This document shows, in pieces, positions 6,868 through 14,175 of a DNA stretch of 14,175 nt (position 1 is the stretch's first letter; every line of letters starts with the position of its first letter). Made by a program: the position numbers and the translations under genes. The DNA comes from CAYYGL01 sp964471235 (GTDB lineage Bacteria; Calditrichota; Calditrichia; RBG-13-44-9; J075), in NCBI GenBank assembly GCA_964471235.1, contig CAYYGL010000127.1, positions 1-14,175 on the forward strand. The letters run 5' to 3'. Under the pieces are notes generated by a model, which saw only the letters and a list, made by a program, of their open reading frames with translations, was not told where the DNA came from and searched no databases.

Positions 6868-7896
6868 ATGGCAAAAGCAACGACATTAAAGGATATTGCG
6901 GAACGATTGGGACTATCGGTACCCACCGTCTCCCGGGCATTGGGCGGACATAACGACATTGCCCTGGAAACCCGGCAATTGGTCAAAAAAACCGCCCGGG
7001 AAATGAATTATCGCCCCAATGTTCACGCCAAAAACCTGGTGACCCAACAGGTCTCCATGGAAAACATCCTGATTCTGGGGGTACCCAACGTACTGAAATC
7101 GATTGCCTTTAATTCCTACTATGCGGAAATCATGCGCGCTTTCTGCGATACCATCGATACAACCCGATATCGCCTGGTGCTCTCGGTAAGCGAAGAGAAC
7201 GGACCCGATTTTATTGACTACCATAAATTAATCCGCGACCACTCTGCTTCGGCAGCCATCGTGCTGGATTTACAAATTAATGATGAACGTGTGAACGAAC
7301 TCACCCGGGCAGACATTCCCCTGGTGGTGCTCGGGGAATATACTCCCCGCGGTTCCCGGCAATGCGCGGTGTGGACCGACAATGTGGAAGGAGCTTATTT
7401 AGCCACCCGGCATCTGATTTTAAGAAACCGCCGCAAAATTGCCCTGGTCGGCGGATTGATTGGGCAAATGGTCTCCCAAAGCCGACTCATGGGGTATCGG
7501 AAAGCCCTGGAGGAAGCGGATATTCCATTTGAAGAAAAATTGGTAGTGGAACCCATCGAAGTGGATGAACACGGCGGCTACACCGCCATGTATGAGTTGT
7601 TTCATCGCAATGTGGAATTTGACTCGGTCTTCTGCGCCAGTGACTTGCGCAGCATCGGGGTGATTAAAGCGCTGCGAGAACGCGGCATTTCTGTTCCGGA
7701 GGATGTCTCTGTGGTGGGCTACGACGACCTGCCGATCGCTTCCTATTTCGATCCACCCCTCACCACCATCCGCCAGCCCACTTACAAAGTGGGAGCTTAT
7801 GCCATGAGAAGCCTGGAAAAATTAATTCGGGGAGAACCGGTTCCCCAGAAACGAAAAGTCTTTCTCCCGGAACTGGTCATCCGCAGCTCCGCCTGA
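6868..7896 (+). CDS. LacI-family transcriptional regulator
   Basis: This 342-residue protein is a complete LacI/GalR-family repressor. Residues 6-26 (TLKDIAERLGLSVPTVSRAL) are the helix-turn-helix, and NVHAKNLVTQQ (51-61) is the hinge helix. The rest is the periplasmic-binding-protein-like sensor domain, with IAALVGG-like (IALVGGLIGQ), VFCASDLRSIGVIKAL, VPEDVSVVGYDDLPIASYFDPPLTTIRQP and a final LPELVIRSS, all standard landmarks. It should bind a sugar or sugar phosphate and leave its operator. Its own upstream site (6836-6851) and the near-identical site before the glycosidase-like gene (3981-3996) suggest that it controls both itself and the two-gene operon. The ATG has a moderate ribosome site (AAGAGA, 6858-6863). 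The effector is unknown. Confidence 0.93.
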   Translation: MAKATTLKDIAERLGLSVPTVSRALGGHNDIALETRQLVKKTAREMNYRPNVHAKNLVTQQVSMENILILGVPNVLKSIAFNSYYAEIMRAFCDTIDTTRYRLVLSVSEENGPDFIDYHKLIRDHSASAAIVLDLQINDERVNELTRADIPLVVLGEYTPRGSRQCAVWTDNVEGAYLATRHLILRNRRKIALVGGLIGQMVSQSRLMGYRKALEEADIPFEEKLVVEPIEVDEHGGYTAMYELFHRNVEFDSVFCASDLRSIGVIKALRERGISVPEDVSVVGYDDLPIASYFDPPLTTIRQPTYKVGAYAMRSLEKLIRGEPVPQKRKVFLPELVIRSSA

Positions 7897-8030
7897 TGAG
7901 AAAGTTCAACCGTGCCATTTCCCACAACGCCCGACGGGCTTACTCACTGACTGATTACCGATTTATGGATTACTGAATTCCAGATACTGACTACGAAACC
8001 CAAATTTTCACTAAATAAAACAGATTATGC

Positions 8031-8042
8031 AAAGGGGGTGAT
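8031..8042 (+). promoter_or_regulatory. Extended Shine-Dalgarno-like sequence without a start codon
   Basis: AAAGGGGGTGAT can pair along all 12 bases with the conserved 3' end of 16S rRNA (ATCACCTCCTTT), using one G-U wobble. No ATG, GTG or useful TTG lies at translating distance downstream; the next real start is at 8111, about 70 bases away, and has its own AGGAGGT. It could be a ribosome standby site, a remnant of a lost leader peptide, or chance. Confidence 0.4.
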
Positions 8043-8098
8043 AACAACTGACTCTGTAATTTGGACTAATTCTAATTTACTAAGTTCAATCATCCAAC

Positions 8099-8105
8099 AG
8101 GAGGT
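8099..8105 (+). promoter_or_regulatory. Strong ribosome binding site of the propeller gene
   Basis: AGGAGGT lies 5 bases before the ATG at 8111. It is a perfect Shine-Dalgarno core and fixes the start, which is also where a signal peptide begins. Confidence 0.85.
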
Positions 8106-8110
8106 CTGTT

Positions 8111-10960
8111 ATGAAGCTATCAATAATGGGTACTGTTTTCAGTCTACTCCTGCTCTCTCTTGTCCTTTTGGGCCAGGAGAATTCTGCCAGCGGCGATTTT
8201 AACGTCGTCTGGTCGTTGAGCAGCCAACCATCAACACCGCAGGTGGTCTGGAATTCCAGCCTGGTTACCGGTCTTCCCGATTCCATCATCCACATCAAAA
8301 ATGTGAAAGCCGGAATCGATATGGACCAGGATGGCAAACAGGAATTTATGGTGCCCATTTTCCATGTGGTGGATGGCGTGAATCGCCGCTCTATTCACGT
8401 GTTTGAAAATGATGGCAACGATAATTACCAGGATGTCTGGTCGTACACTTTTCCGGGTGAAGCCAGCGAATTTGTGACCCTGGATGTCAGCGACCTGGAT
8501 GGCGACGGCAACCAGGAAATCCTTGCCGTGCACATTCCCGCCGTGGGCACCAATCCCTCGGTGCTCTATGTTTTCGAAAACGTGGGCGACAACGATTACG
8601 GCACCGGTCCGGTGGTACAGTGGGATTTGGGCACCCCGGGCTTAGACAAGGTGCGCCTTGCCAAAGCCGCTGACTTAGACAACGACGGCAAACAGGAAGT
8701 GGTGATGACCACCTTTACCACCAATCCTTCCATTGTTATCGCCTCGGTCAGCGACTTTGTCATTCCGGTATGGACCACCGAATTCTCCGACAACTTAGGC
8801 ACTACCTCCCCGGACATTGCCGGTTTAACCATCAGCGATATGGATAATGACGGCACCCCGGAAGTGGTTTGCAGCGATGGTTCCACCGATAATTTGGTGG
8901 TGGTGGAAGCCACCGGCGCTGACACGTATGCCCTGAACCTGGTGCCCATGCCGGTCGCCGGTAAAACGGTCAGTGTGCATGGCATTGATGCCGTGGATGC
9001 CAACGGCGACGGGCGTGACGAGGTTTACTTTGCCAACCTGCAAGGTGCGGTGTGGGTGGTTGCCACCAGTGGCGACGCCATCAACCTGACCACCTCGGAT
9101 ATTCACATGATTGATGATACCAATGAACAATGGCTGGAAGCCAGCACCGGTGATCTGGGTTTTGGCGGTTCTGACTTTGTGATTGCTGCCAGCAACGCTA
9201 CCAAGGCCGTGAATTACCGCTATGCCGGCGGGGCTTTCGGTGATGTGACCGACCCGCTCAACTACCAGGTTTCCACAGTGATTGACTCCGCGGATGTGGC
9301 AGCAATTGTGCCCGGCGGAATTCGGGTGTATGGTCTGGATTTAGCCGGTGACATGGACGGCGACGGTCTGCCGGAAATCGTTTTCTCCCGCGGCTCCACT
9401 CGCGGCGGCACCAATGCCCCGGCGCTCTTTATCGCTGAAATGCATCAAAATACCGTCTCCAGCGCTGCCCTGCCCGATTCCATCATCCACATCAAAAATG
9501 TGAAAGCCGGAATCGATATGGACCAGGATGGCAAACAGGAATTTATGGTGCCCATTTTCCATGTGGTGGATGGCGTGAATCGCCGCTCTATTCACGTGTT
9601 TGAAAATGATGGCAACGATAATTACCAGGATGTCTGGTCGTACACTTTTCCGGGTGAAGCCAGCGAATTTGTGACCCTGGATGTCAGCGACCTGGATGGC
9701 GACGGCAACCAGGAAATCCTTGCCGTGCACATTCCCGCCGTGGGCACCAATCCCTCGGTGCTCTATGTTTTCGAAAACGTGGGCGACAACGATTACGGCA
9801 CCGGTCCGGTGGTACAGTGGGATTTGGGCACCCCGGGCTTAGACAAGGTGCGCCTTGCCAAAGCCGCTGACTTAGACAACGACGGCAAACAGGAAGTGGT
9901 GATGACCACCTTTACCACCAATCCTTCCATTGTTATCGCCTCGGTCAGCGACTTTGTCATTCCGGTATGGACCACCGAATTCTCCGACAACTTAGGCACT
10001 ACCTCCCCGGACATTGCCGGTTTAACCATCAGCGATATGGATAATGACGGCACCCCGGAAGTGGTTTGCAGCGATGGTTCCACCGATAATTTGGTGGTGG
10101 TGGAAGCCACCGGCGCTGACACGTATGCCCTGAACCTGGTGCCCATGCCGGTCGCCGGTAAAACGGTCAGTGTGCATGGCATTGATGCCGTGGATGCCAA
10201 CGGCGACGGGCGTGACGAGGTTTACTTTGCCAACCTGCAAGGTGCGGTGTGGGTGGTTGCCACCAGTGGCGACGCCATCAACCTGACCACCTCGGATATT
10301 CACATGATTGATGATACCAATGAACAATGGCTGGAAGCCAGCACCGGTGATCTGGGTTTTGGCGGTTCTGACTTTGTGATTGCTGCCAGCAACGCTACCA
10401 AGGCCGTGAATTACCGCTATGCCGGCGGGGCTTTCGGTGATGTGACCGACCCGCTCAACTACCAGGTTTCCACAGTGATTGACTCCGCGGATGTGGCAGC
10501 AATTGTGCCCGGCGGAATTCGGGTGTATGGTCTGGATTTAGCCGGTGACATGGATGGCGACGGTCTGCCGGAAATCGTTTTCTCCCGCGGCTCCACCCGC
10601 GGCGGTACCAATGCCCCGGCGCTCTTTATCACCGAGGGGCAGATGAACCCGGTCGGTATTACCGATCCCGGCACGGTGCCGCATCAATTTGCGCTTGAAC
10701 AGAACTATCCCAATCCCTTTAACCCCGAGACAAACATCTCCTTTGCTTTACCGAAAACGTCTCATGTGGAACTGGTTATTTACAATGTACTCGGGCAAAA
10801 AGTGCGAACCCTGGTAAACCAAACTCTGGAAGCGAAAGTGCACACGGTAAAATGGGATGGTCGGGATGACCAGGGAGTGGCAGTACCCAGCGGTTTGTAT
10901 TTCTACCGACTGAAATCTCAGCAGTTTACTCAAACCAAACGAATGCTGTTGGTACGGTAA
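8111..10960 (+). CDS. Secreted FG-GAP/VCBS double propeller protein with T9SS-type sorting domain
   Basis: This 949-residue protein begins with a Sec signal peptide (MKLSIMGTVFSLLLLSLVLL, cleavage likely near 22-28, no lipobox Cys). Two identical 386-residue units follow at 56-441 and 455-840, joined by a 13-residue linker. Each unit has six DxDxDGxxE-type calcium motifs, in copy one at 70-78, 128-136, 188-196, 243-251, 296-304 (DANGDGRDE) and 414-422. This is the pattern of FG-GAP/VCBS beta-propellers, so the protein probably forms two propellers. The C-terminus (about 861-949) contains ALEQNYPNPFNPE and ends SGLYFYRLKSQQFTQTKRML, a FlgD-like domain of the type that directs T9SS export and anchoring. 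The role is probably surface binding or adhesion; no catalytic motif is visible. The gene is probably monocistronic. Confidence 0.88.
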   Translation: MKLSIMGTVFSLLLLSLVLLGQENSASGDFNVVWSLSSQPSTPQVVWNSSLVTGLPDSIIHIKNVKAGIDMDQDGKQEFMVPIFHVVDGVNRRSIHVFENDGNDNYQDVWSYTFPGEASEFVTLDVSDLDGDGNQEILAVHIPAVGTNPSVLYVFENVGDNDYGTGPVVQWDLGTPGLDKVRLAKAADLDNDGKQEVVMTTFTTNPSIVIASVSDFVIPVWTTEFSDNLGTTSPDIAGLTISDMDNDGTPEVVCSDGSTDNLVVVEATGADTYALNLVPMPVAGKTVSVHGIDAVDANGDGRDEVYFANLQGAVWVVATSGDAINLTTSDIHMIDDTNEQWLEASTGDLGFGGSDFVIAASNATKAVNYRYAGGAFGDVTDPLNYQVSTVIDSADVAAIVPGGIRVYGLDLAGDMDGDGLPEIVFSRGSTRGGTNAPALFIAEMHQNTVSSAALPDSIIHIKNVKAGIDMDQDGKQEFMVPIFHVVDGVNRRSIHVFENDGNDNYQDVWSYTFPGEASEFVTLDVSDLDGDGNQEILAVHIPAVGTNPSVLYVFENVGDNDYGTGPVVQWDLGTPGLDKVRLAKAADLDNDGKQEVVMTTFTTNPSIVIASVSDFVIPVWTTEFSDNLGTTSPDIAGLTISDMDNDGTPEVVCSDGSTDNLVVVEATGADTYALNLVPMPVAGKTVSVHGIDAVDANGDGRDEVYFANLQGAVWVVATSGDAINLTTSDIHMIDDTNEQWLEASTGDLGFGGSDFVIAASNATKAVNYRYAGGAFGDVTDPLNYQVSTVIDSADVAAIVPGGIRVYGLDLAGDMDGDGLPEIVFSRGSTRGGTNAPALFITEGQMNPVGITDPGTVPHQFALEQNYPNPFNPETNISFALPKTSHVELVIYNVLGQKVRTLVNQTLEAKVHTVKWDGRDDQGVAVPSGLYFYRLKSQQFTQTKRMLLVR
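8276..9433 (+). repeat. Internal duplication, copy 1 (1158 bp)
   Basis: This is the first copy of a repeat with a period of 1197 bases, encoding residues 56-441 of the propeller protein. Reading both copies side by side, I find only three differences: 9358 C/T, 9400 T/C and 9409 C/T. All are third-position synonymous changes, and all lie in the last 76 bases. The preceding 1082 bases are identical. Confidence 0.95.
9473..10630 (+). repeat. Internal duplication, copy 2 (1158 bp)
   Basis: This second copy encodes residues 455-840. A 39-base linker (9434-9472) separates it from copy 1 and resembles neither flank closely. After 10630 the sequence passes directly into the spacer and sorting domain. 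Confidence 0.95.
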
Positions 10961-10979
10961 CTCTCTGAAATCCGAATCC

Positions 10980-11017
10980 GGTAAGCCCTGCCCTGCACCG
11001 CCGGGCAGGAGCTTACC
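10980..11017 (+). terminator. Strong hairpin after the propeller gene, no T-tract
   Basis: GGTAAGC (10980-10986) pairs with GCTTACC (11011-11017) and CCTGCCC (10987-10993) pairs with GGGCAGG (11003-11009), with one bulged A and a 9-base loop. This makes a 14-pair stem starting 20 bases after the stop. It lacks the T-run of a standard intrinsic terminator, so it may be an atypical terminator or protect the mRNA 3' end. Confidence 0.5.
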
Positions 11018-11137
11018 TTAAAGGGAGTGAGATACCCGGGAACCGACATCAGAACCAGTTCACCCTTTTCAGGGCAGGATTGGTAAAAAGTATAACATCA
11101 ACTTGTATTTCACATTCTTAGCTACTTTCTATTAAAC

Positions 11138-11166
11138 TTGAGCATAACATCAATGATTCAGATAAA
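11138..11166 (+). promoter_or_regulatory. Weak candidate promoter for the fibronectin-type gene
   Basis: TTGAGC (11138-11143), a 17-base spacer and GATAAA (11161-11166) give a four-of-six match at each box. It is the best pair I found in the region. It would leave a leader of roughly 160 bases before the ATG at 11330. Confidence 0.2.
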
Positions 11167-11329
11167 AGCTTGTTGACGTGCTTCGGATATCAGTGGATTT
11201 GGAGAGAAAGAGGTACACGGCGTAATATTTCGGAATACGGAAAAAACTTAATTGCACATACCTATCCCGAGGTAATAATTTTAGAACTCCGGTAATGAGT
11301 TCACCGATAACCAAAAGTTGTAGAGCATC

Positions 11330-14175
11330 ATGAAAAACACAATTTCTGCTTTATTAATCGCGGTCATAAGTTTATTGAGCCTGGCGAATACCACCCGGGC
11401 GCAGGAGCAGTTTGTTCCCGCCGACATCAAGGCAGTGGGCGATCGAAGCTGGCGGCGGCAGGGGTTAATGAACGGTAACCTGCTGGCAACCGTCTATTTC
11501 AACACCGGGCAGGTTAGCAAAGACAAAACCTTTCCCCAATTGGAATGGCCCGTTGGCAGCGGTCATATTTATATGGATACCGTGGTGCCGTTTGTGGCAG
11601 CCCAGGCGCGGGATGTCAACGGCAACCTCATCCATCCCCTGGAAACCAATTATGAATTTTCCCTGGATGTGGCACCGGACGGGCTCACCGAATGGGGCTG
11701 GCAGCCCTTGCCGGGCTACCTGAACCTGGCGCATAACCATCCGGCGATCAGCCACCGCCCCGAAACCTGGCCCGATGTCTGGCCCGATCACCCCGACTGG
11801 GCAGGCTTCTGGAACGGTTTTTTCGGCAAGGGGATTTTTAATGCCGACCAGGAAACTTACTACGTGGTCGATGATGACGCGGATGAAGAGTTCGAATATT
11901 TCCCGGATGACACCGATCCCAACCGCCGGGGAATTGGCATGCGCATGTCCGTGCGGGGCATGCAATGGTCACAGGTTCTGGCAGAAGACGCCATCTTCTG
12001 GATATTTGACGTGACCAACGTGGGCACTCACGATTACGACAGCACCCTGTTCGGGATGTTTATTGACTCCAAGAATGGCGGGAATGACTTTGACAATGGC
12101 TTTTATGACACCTTCCTGGACTTAACCTATATCTGGGATCAGCAGGGCATCGGCACCTGGGGAGGTCCAACCGGATGGATCGGCTATGGATATCTGGAAA
12201 GCCCGGGCGTTGGTGATGACGGCATTGACAACGATGAAGACGGTTTAACGGATGAAACACGCGACAGTGGTCCCGGAACGTATATTTTCGGCCCCGTGGG
12301 CATCTATGGCCCGCCCAAAATGCACTGGTCCGGGGATGAGGATGGCGACTGGAACCCGGAAACCGATGATGTGGGTGCAGACGGCGTTGGTCCGCTGAAT
12401 GAGGGCTATTCGGGACCCGATGAAGGAGAAGGCGACGGGATACCCACCGACGGAGAGCCTAATTTCGACCGCACGGATCTCGATGAAGCCGACCAGATTG
12501 GTCTGCAGGCGGTCAGCCTGCATTCCTGGGGAGATTTCCCCCTCGACCAGGATGATTTGATTTGGAACACCCTTGCCAGCCATACGTTTGACCCGGTGCA
12601 AAATTTTGACAACATTGGGGTGCTCTATTCTTCCGGTCCTTTCCCCCTGGCTTCTAAACGCATTGAACGATTTTCCCTGGCTTTGTTGATGGGCGAGGAT
12701 TTCGATGATCTGGTGCGCAATAAAGACATTGTTCAACGAATTTACAACGCCAATTACCGTTTTGCCCGCCCGCCGGATAAGCCCACGGTTCGGGCAATTG
12801 CCGGGGATGGCTATGTGACCCTTACCTGGGATAACCGGGCGGAATTTTCCCGCGATCCCTTCCTGGGAATCGACCCCGATTCCATGGGCTTCAAAAAAGA
12901 CTTCGAGGGGTATGCCATTTATCGCAGCACCGACCCGGGCTTGCTGGATTCCCGCCTGATAACCGACGCCTTCGGCAATGCCATCTTCCGCAAACCGGAA
13001 GCCCAATTTGATGTAAAAGACGGGGTTAAGGGAACATCTCCCATCGGCTTGCCCAACGGCGCCCACTTTTACCTGGGCGACGACACCGGGCTATCCCATA
13101 CCTGGACAGATACCAGTGTGATCAACGGGCAGACCTACTACTATGCCGTGGTGGCTTACGATGCCGGCGATCCCACCATCGGCTCCGACGGATTGCCCCC
13201 TTCCATCACCAGCAGCATCATCGAACAGGATTTGCAGGGGAACATCAACACCGATAAAAACACCGCCATCGTGACTCCCGGGGTCCCATCTGCGGGATAT
13301 CAACCGCCGGAACTGCAATCCTTCCCGGAACATGTTTCCGGCAACGGCACCGGGCATACCGAAACCGCAGTGGTTTTCCCGGAAGATTTCAAAGCGAATC
13401 AACACTATCAAATCACGTTTCAGGATTCGATTATGCTGACCGATTCCGGCTACACGGTTGTTACCACCACTTACACCGTGATGAATCAAACAACCGGGGA
13501 CACCGCGGTCTATCGCAGCCCGTTCGTAAGCGGTGGGGATATGTTCCCGATCTTTGACGGCATCGGGGTGAAGATTTACAATGATCCGATTGACTATCTC
13601 CCGGCGGAATCGGGGTTAACCAATGGGCAATCGACCTACCAATTGGATGTGACGCCGGATACGATTGCCGCACTGAAAGGATTATACCCGGCAGATTACG
13701 AAATCCGCTTTGCCGCCAGCATTGCGGATACGTCCCGGGGCAGTGAAATCGGGTTACCGGAAATTCCGGTGAATTTTACAGTGCACAATCTCACCGAAGA
13801 CCTGCCGGCGGATTTCTTGTTTTATGATAACGACGGCGACCAGCAGGTCAGCAGCGGGGATGAAATTGTTCCCCTGATTCCCGATGACTTCGCGCCCAAC
13901 GGCGTGGGGTATTATACCACCTGGCGGATTCGTTTTGTGGCGTCCGGCGGAAACCCGGTAGCGCCCCAGCCCGGCGATGTGTTTACAGTTCGAGTCTCCA
14001 AACCCTTCCGCCGGGATGACAGTTTCACTTTCAAAACACTCCAACCAGCCCGGGTGGATGCCCAAAAAGCCAAATCCGATCTGGACCGTATTAAGGTAGT
14101 GCCCAATCCCTATGTGGTAACCAATGCGTTGGAGCCCCGGAATTTATTAACCTCCGGGCGGGGCGACCGGGTGAT
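11330..14175 (+). CDS. Large secreted fibronectin-type protein, 3' end beyond the window
   Basis: The frame from the ATG at 11330 stays open to the right edge, giving 948 complete codons without a stop. It begins with a Sec signal peptide (MKNTISALLIAVISLLSLAN), with cleavage likely after TTRA (residue 24). Residues about 25-290 are an aromatic-rich domain that I do not recognise. An acidic Asp/Gly stretch (about 294-395) includes DGIDNDEDGLTDE, a thrombospondin type-3-like calcium motif. A fibronectin type III-like domain follows (about 483-620: VRAIAGDGYVTLTWDN, then EGYAIYRST and TYYYAVVAYD). The last visible part, IKVVPNPYVVTNALEPRN, is the usual entry into a sorting domain in FCB-group proteins, so a T9SS signal probably lies just outside. 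The ribosome site is weak. The role is unknown, probably a surface or exported structural protein. Confidence 0.85.
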   Translation, partial: MKNTISALLIAVISLLSLANTTRAQEQFVPADIKAVGDRSWRRQGLMNGNLLATVYFNTGQVSKDKTFPQLEWPVGSGHIYMDTVVPFVAAQARDVNGNLIHPLETNYEFSLDVAPDGLTEWGWQPLPGYLNLAHNHPAISHRPETWPDVWPDHPDWAGFWNGFFGKGIFNADQETYYVVDDDADEEFEYFPDDTDPNRRGIGMRMSVRGMQWSQVLAEDAIFWIFDVTNVGTHDYDSTLFGMFIDSKNGGNDFDNGFYDTFLDLTYIWDQQGIGTWGGPTGWIGYGYLESPGVGDDGIDNDEDGLTDETRDSGPGTYIFGPVGIYGPPKMHWSGDEDGDWNPETDDVGADGVGPLNEGYSGPDEGEGDGIPTDGEPNFDRTDLDEADQIGLQAVSLHSWGDFPLDQDDLIWNTLASHTFDPVQNFDNIGVLYSSGPFPLASKRIERFSLALLMGEDFDDLVRNKDIVQRIYNANYRFARPPDKPTVRAIAGDGYVTLTWDNRAEFSRDPFLGIDPDSMGFKKDFEGYAIYRSTDPGLLDSRLITDAFGNAIFRKPEAQFDVKDGVKGTSPIGLPNGAHFYLGDDTGLSHTWTDTSVINGQTYYYAVVAYDAGDPTIGSDGLPPSITSSIIEQDLQGNINTDKNTAIVTPGVPSAGYQPPELQSFPEHVSGNGTGHTETAVVFPEDFKANQHYQITFQDSIMLTDSGYTVVTTTYTVMNQTTGDTAVYRSPFVSGGDMFPIFDGIGVKIYNDPIDYLPAESGLTNGQSTYQLDVTPDTIAALKGLYPADYEIRFAASIADTSRGSEIGLPEIPVNFTVHNLTEDLPADFLFYDNDGDQQVSSGDEIVPLIPDDFAPNGVGYYTTWRIRFVASGGNPVAPQPGDVFTVRVSKPFRRDDSFTFKTLQPARVDAQKAKSDLDRIKVVPNPYVVTNALEPRNLLTSGRGDRV

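Larger units (their letters stand above)
10961..11329 (+). other. Intergenic region between the two secreted-protein genes
   Basis: This 369-base region has no gene that I can support. It holds a strong hairpin just after the propeller gene (10980-11017), an AAAGGGAGTGA word (11020-11030) resembling the one at 8031, a 10-base direct repeat ATAACATCAA (11092-11101 and 11144-11153), and a weak promoter candidate (11138-11166). The rest is A/T-rich and unremarkable. Confidence 0.5.

Noticed and set aside
7929..7940. GCCCGACGGGC hairpin after the lacI-type gene as a terminator
   Set aside because: The stem is only four pairs around a three-base loop, with no T-tract.
12245..13066. Long minus-strand frame of 273 codons, and others opposite the last gene
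   Set aside because: The plus strand encodes a signal peptide, fibronectin-like and sorting-type motifs in one continuous frame; the minus-strand frames are shadows of its codon pattern.

Overview
The window reads as bacterial chromosome from the FCB superphylum, most likely a Calditrichota/KSB1-like lineage. The evidence is two large secreted proteins on the right. One ends in a FlgD-like C-terminal domain with the NYPNPFNPET...F motif, as in type IX secretion (T9SS) type-A sorting domains. The other is a long Asp/Gly-rich fibronectin-type protein. Canonical TTGACA-17-TATNNT promoters and good Shine-Dalgarno sites are unlike typical Bacteroidetes. The taxonomic call is inference, since there is no rRNA in the window.

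Layout. (i) 1-860 is visibly AT-rich. It carries two small minus-strand membrane-protein genes; the upstream one is broken by a single-base frameshift, and its TAA directly abuts the ATG of the second. (ii) 813-2474: a strong promoter, a MoxR-type AAA+ ATPase and a DUF4416 protein. (iii) 2475-2708: intergenic DNA with inverted and direct short repeats. (iv) 2709-3710: purM (purine synthesis), best read from a TTG start. (v) 3711-7896: a carbohydrate locus. A promoter region with a LacI-type operator is followed by a DUF6259-like TIM-barrel glycosidase-type protein, an overlapping GT4-like glycosyltransferase that ends inside a terminator hairpin, and a LacI-family repressor preceded by a second copy of the same operator. 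(vi) 8111-10960: a secreted FG-GAP/VCBS propeller protein built from two copies, 1158 bp each, that differ at only three synonymous sites, plus a sorting domain. (vii) 11330 to the right edge: a large secreted fibronectin-type protein, open at the window end, whose missing C-terminus probably also holds a sorting domain.

How the genes fit together. The glycosidase-like protein, glycosyltransferase and LacI regulator look like one self-regulated unit for an intracellular glycoside or oligosaccharide. This rests on gene overlap, on matching TCTAAAA-N2-TTTTARA operators, and on a terminator followed by the second operator. MoxR-DUF4416 and purM look like housekeeping genes. The two secreted proteins share a surface/secretion theme but are probably separate transcripts. 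The most notable signals are the near-identical internal duplication, the operator-paired sugar locus, the frameshifted membrane-gene pair, and a 12-nt near-perfect anti-Shine-Dalgarno complement in the 5' region of the propeller gene with no start codon near it.
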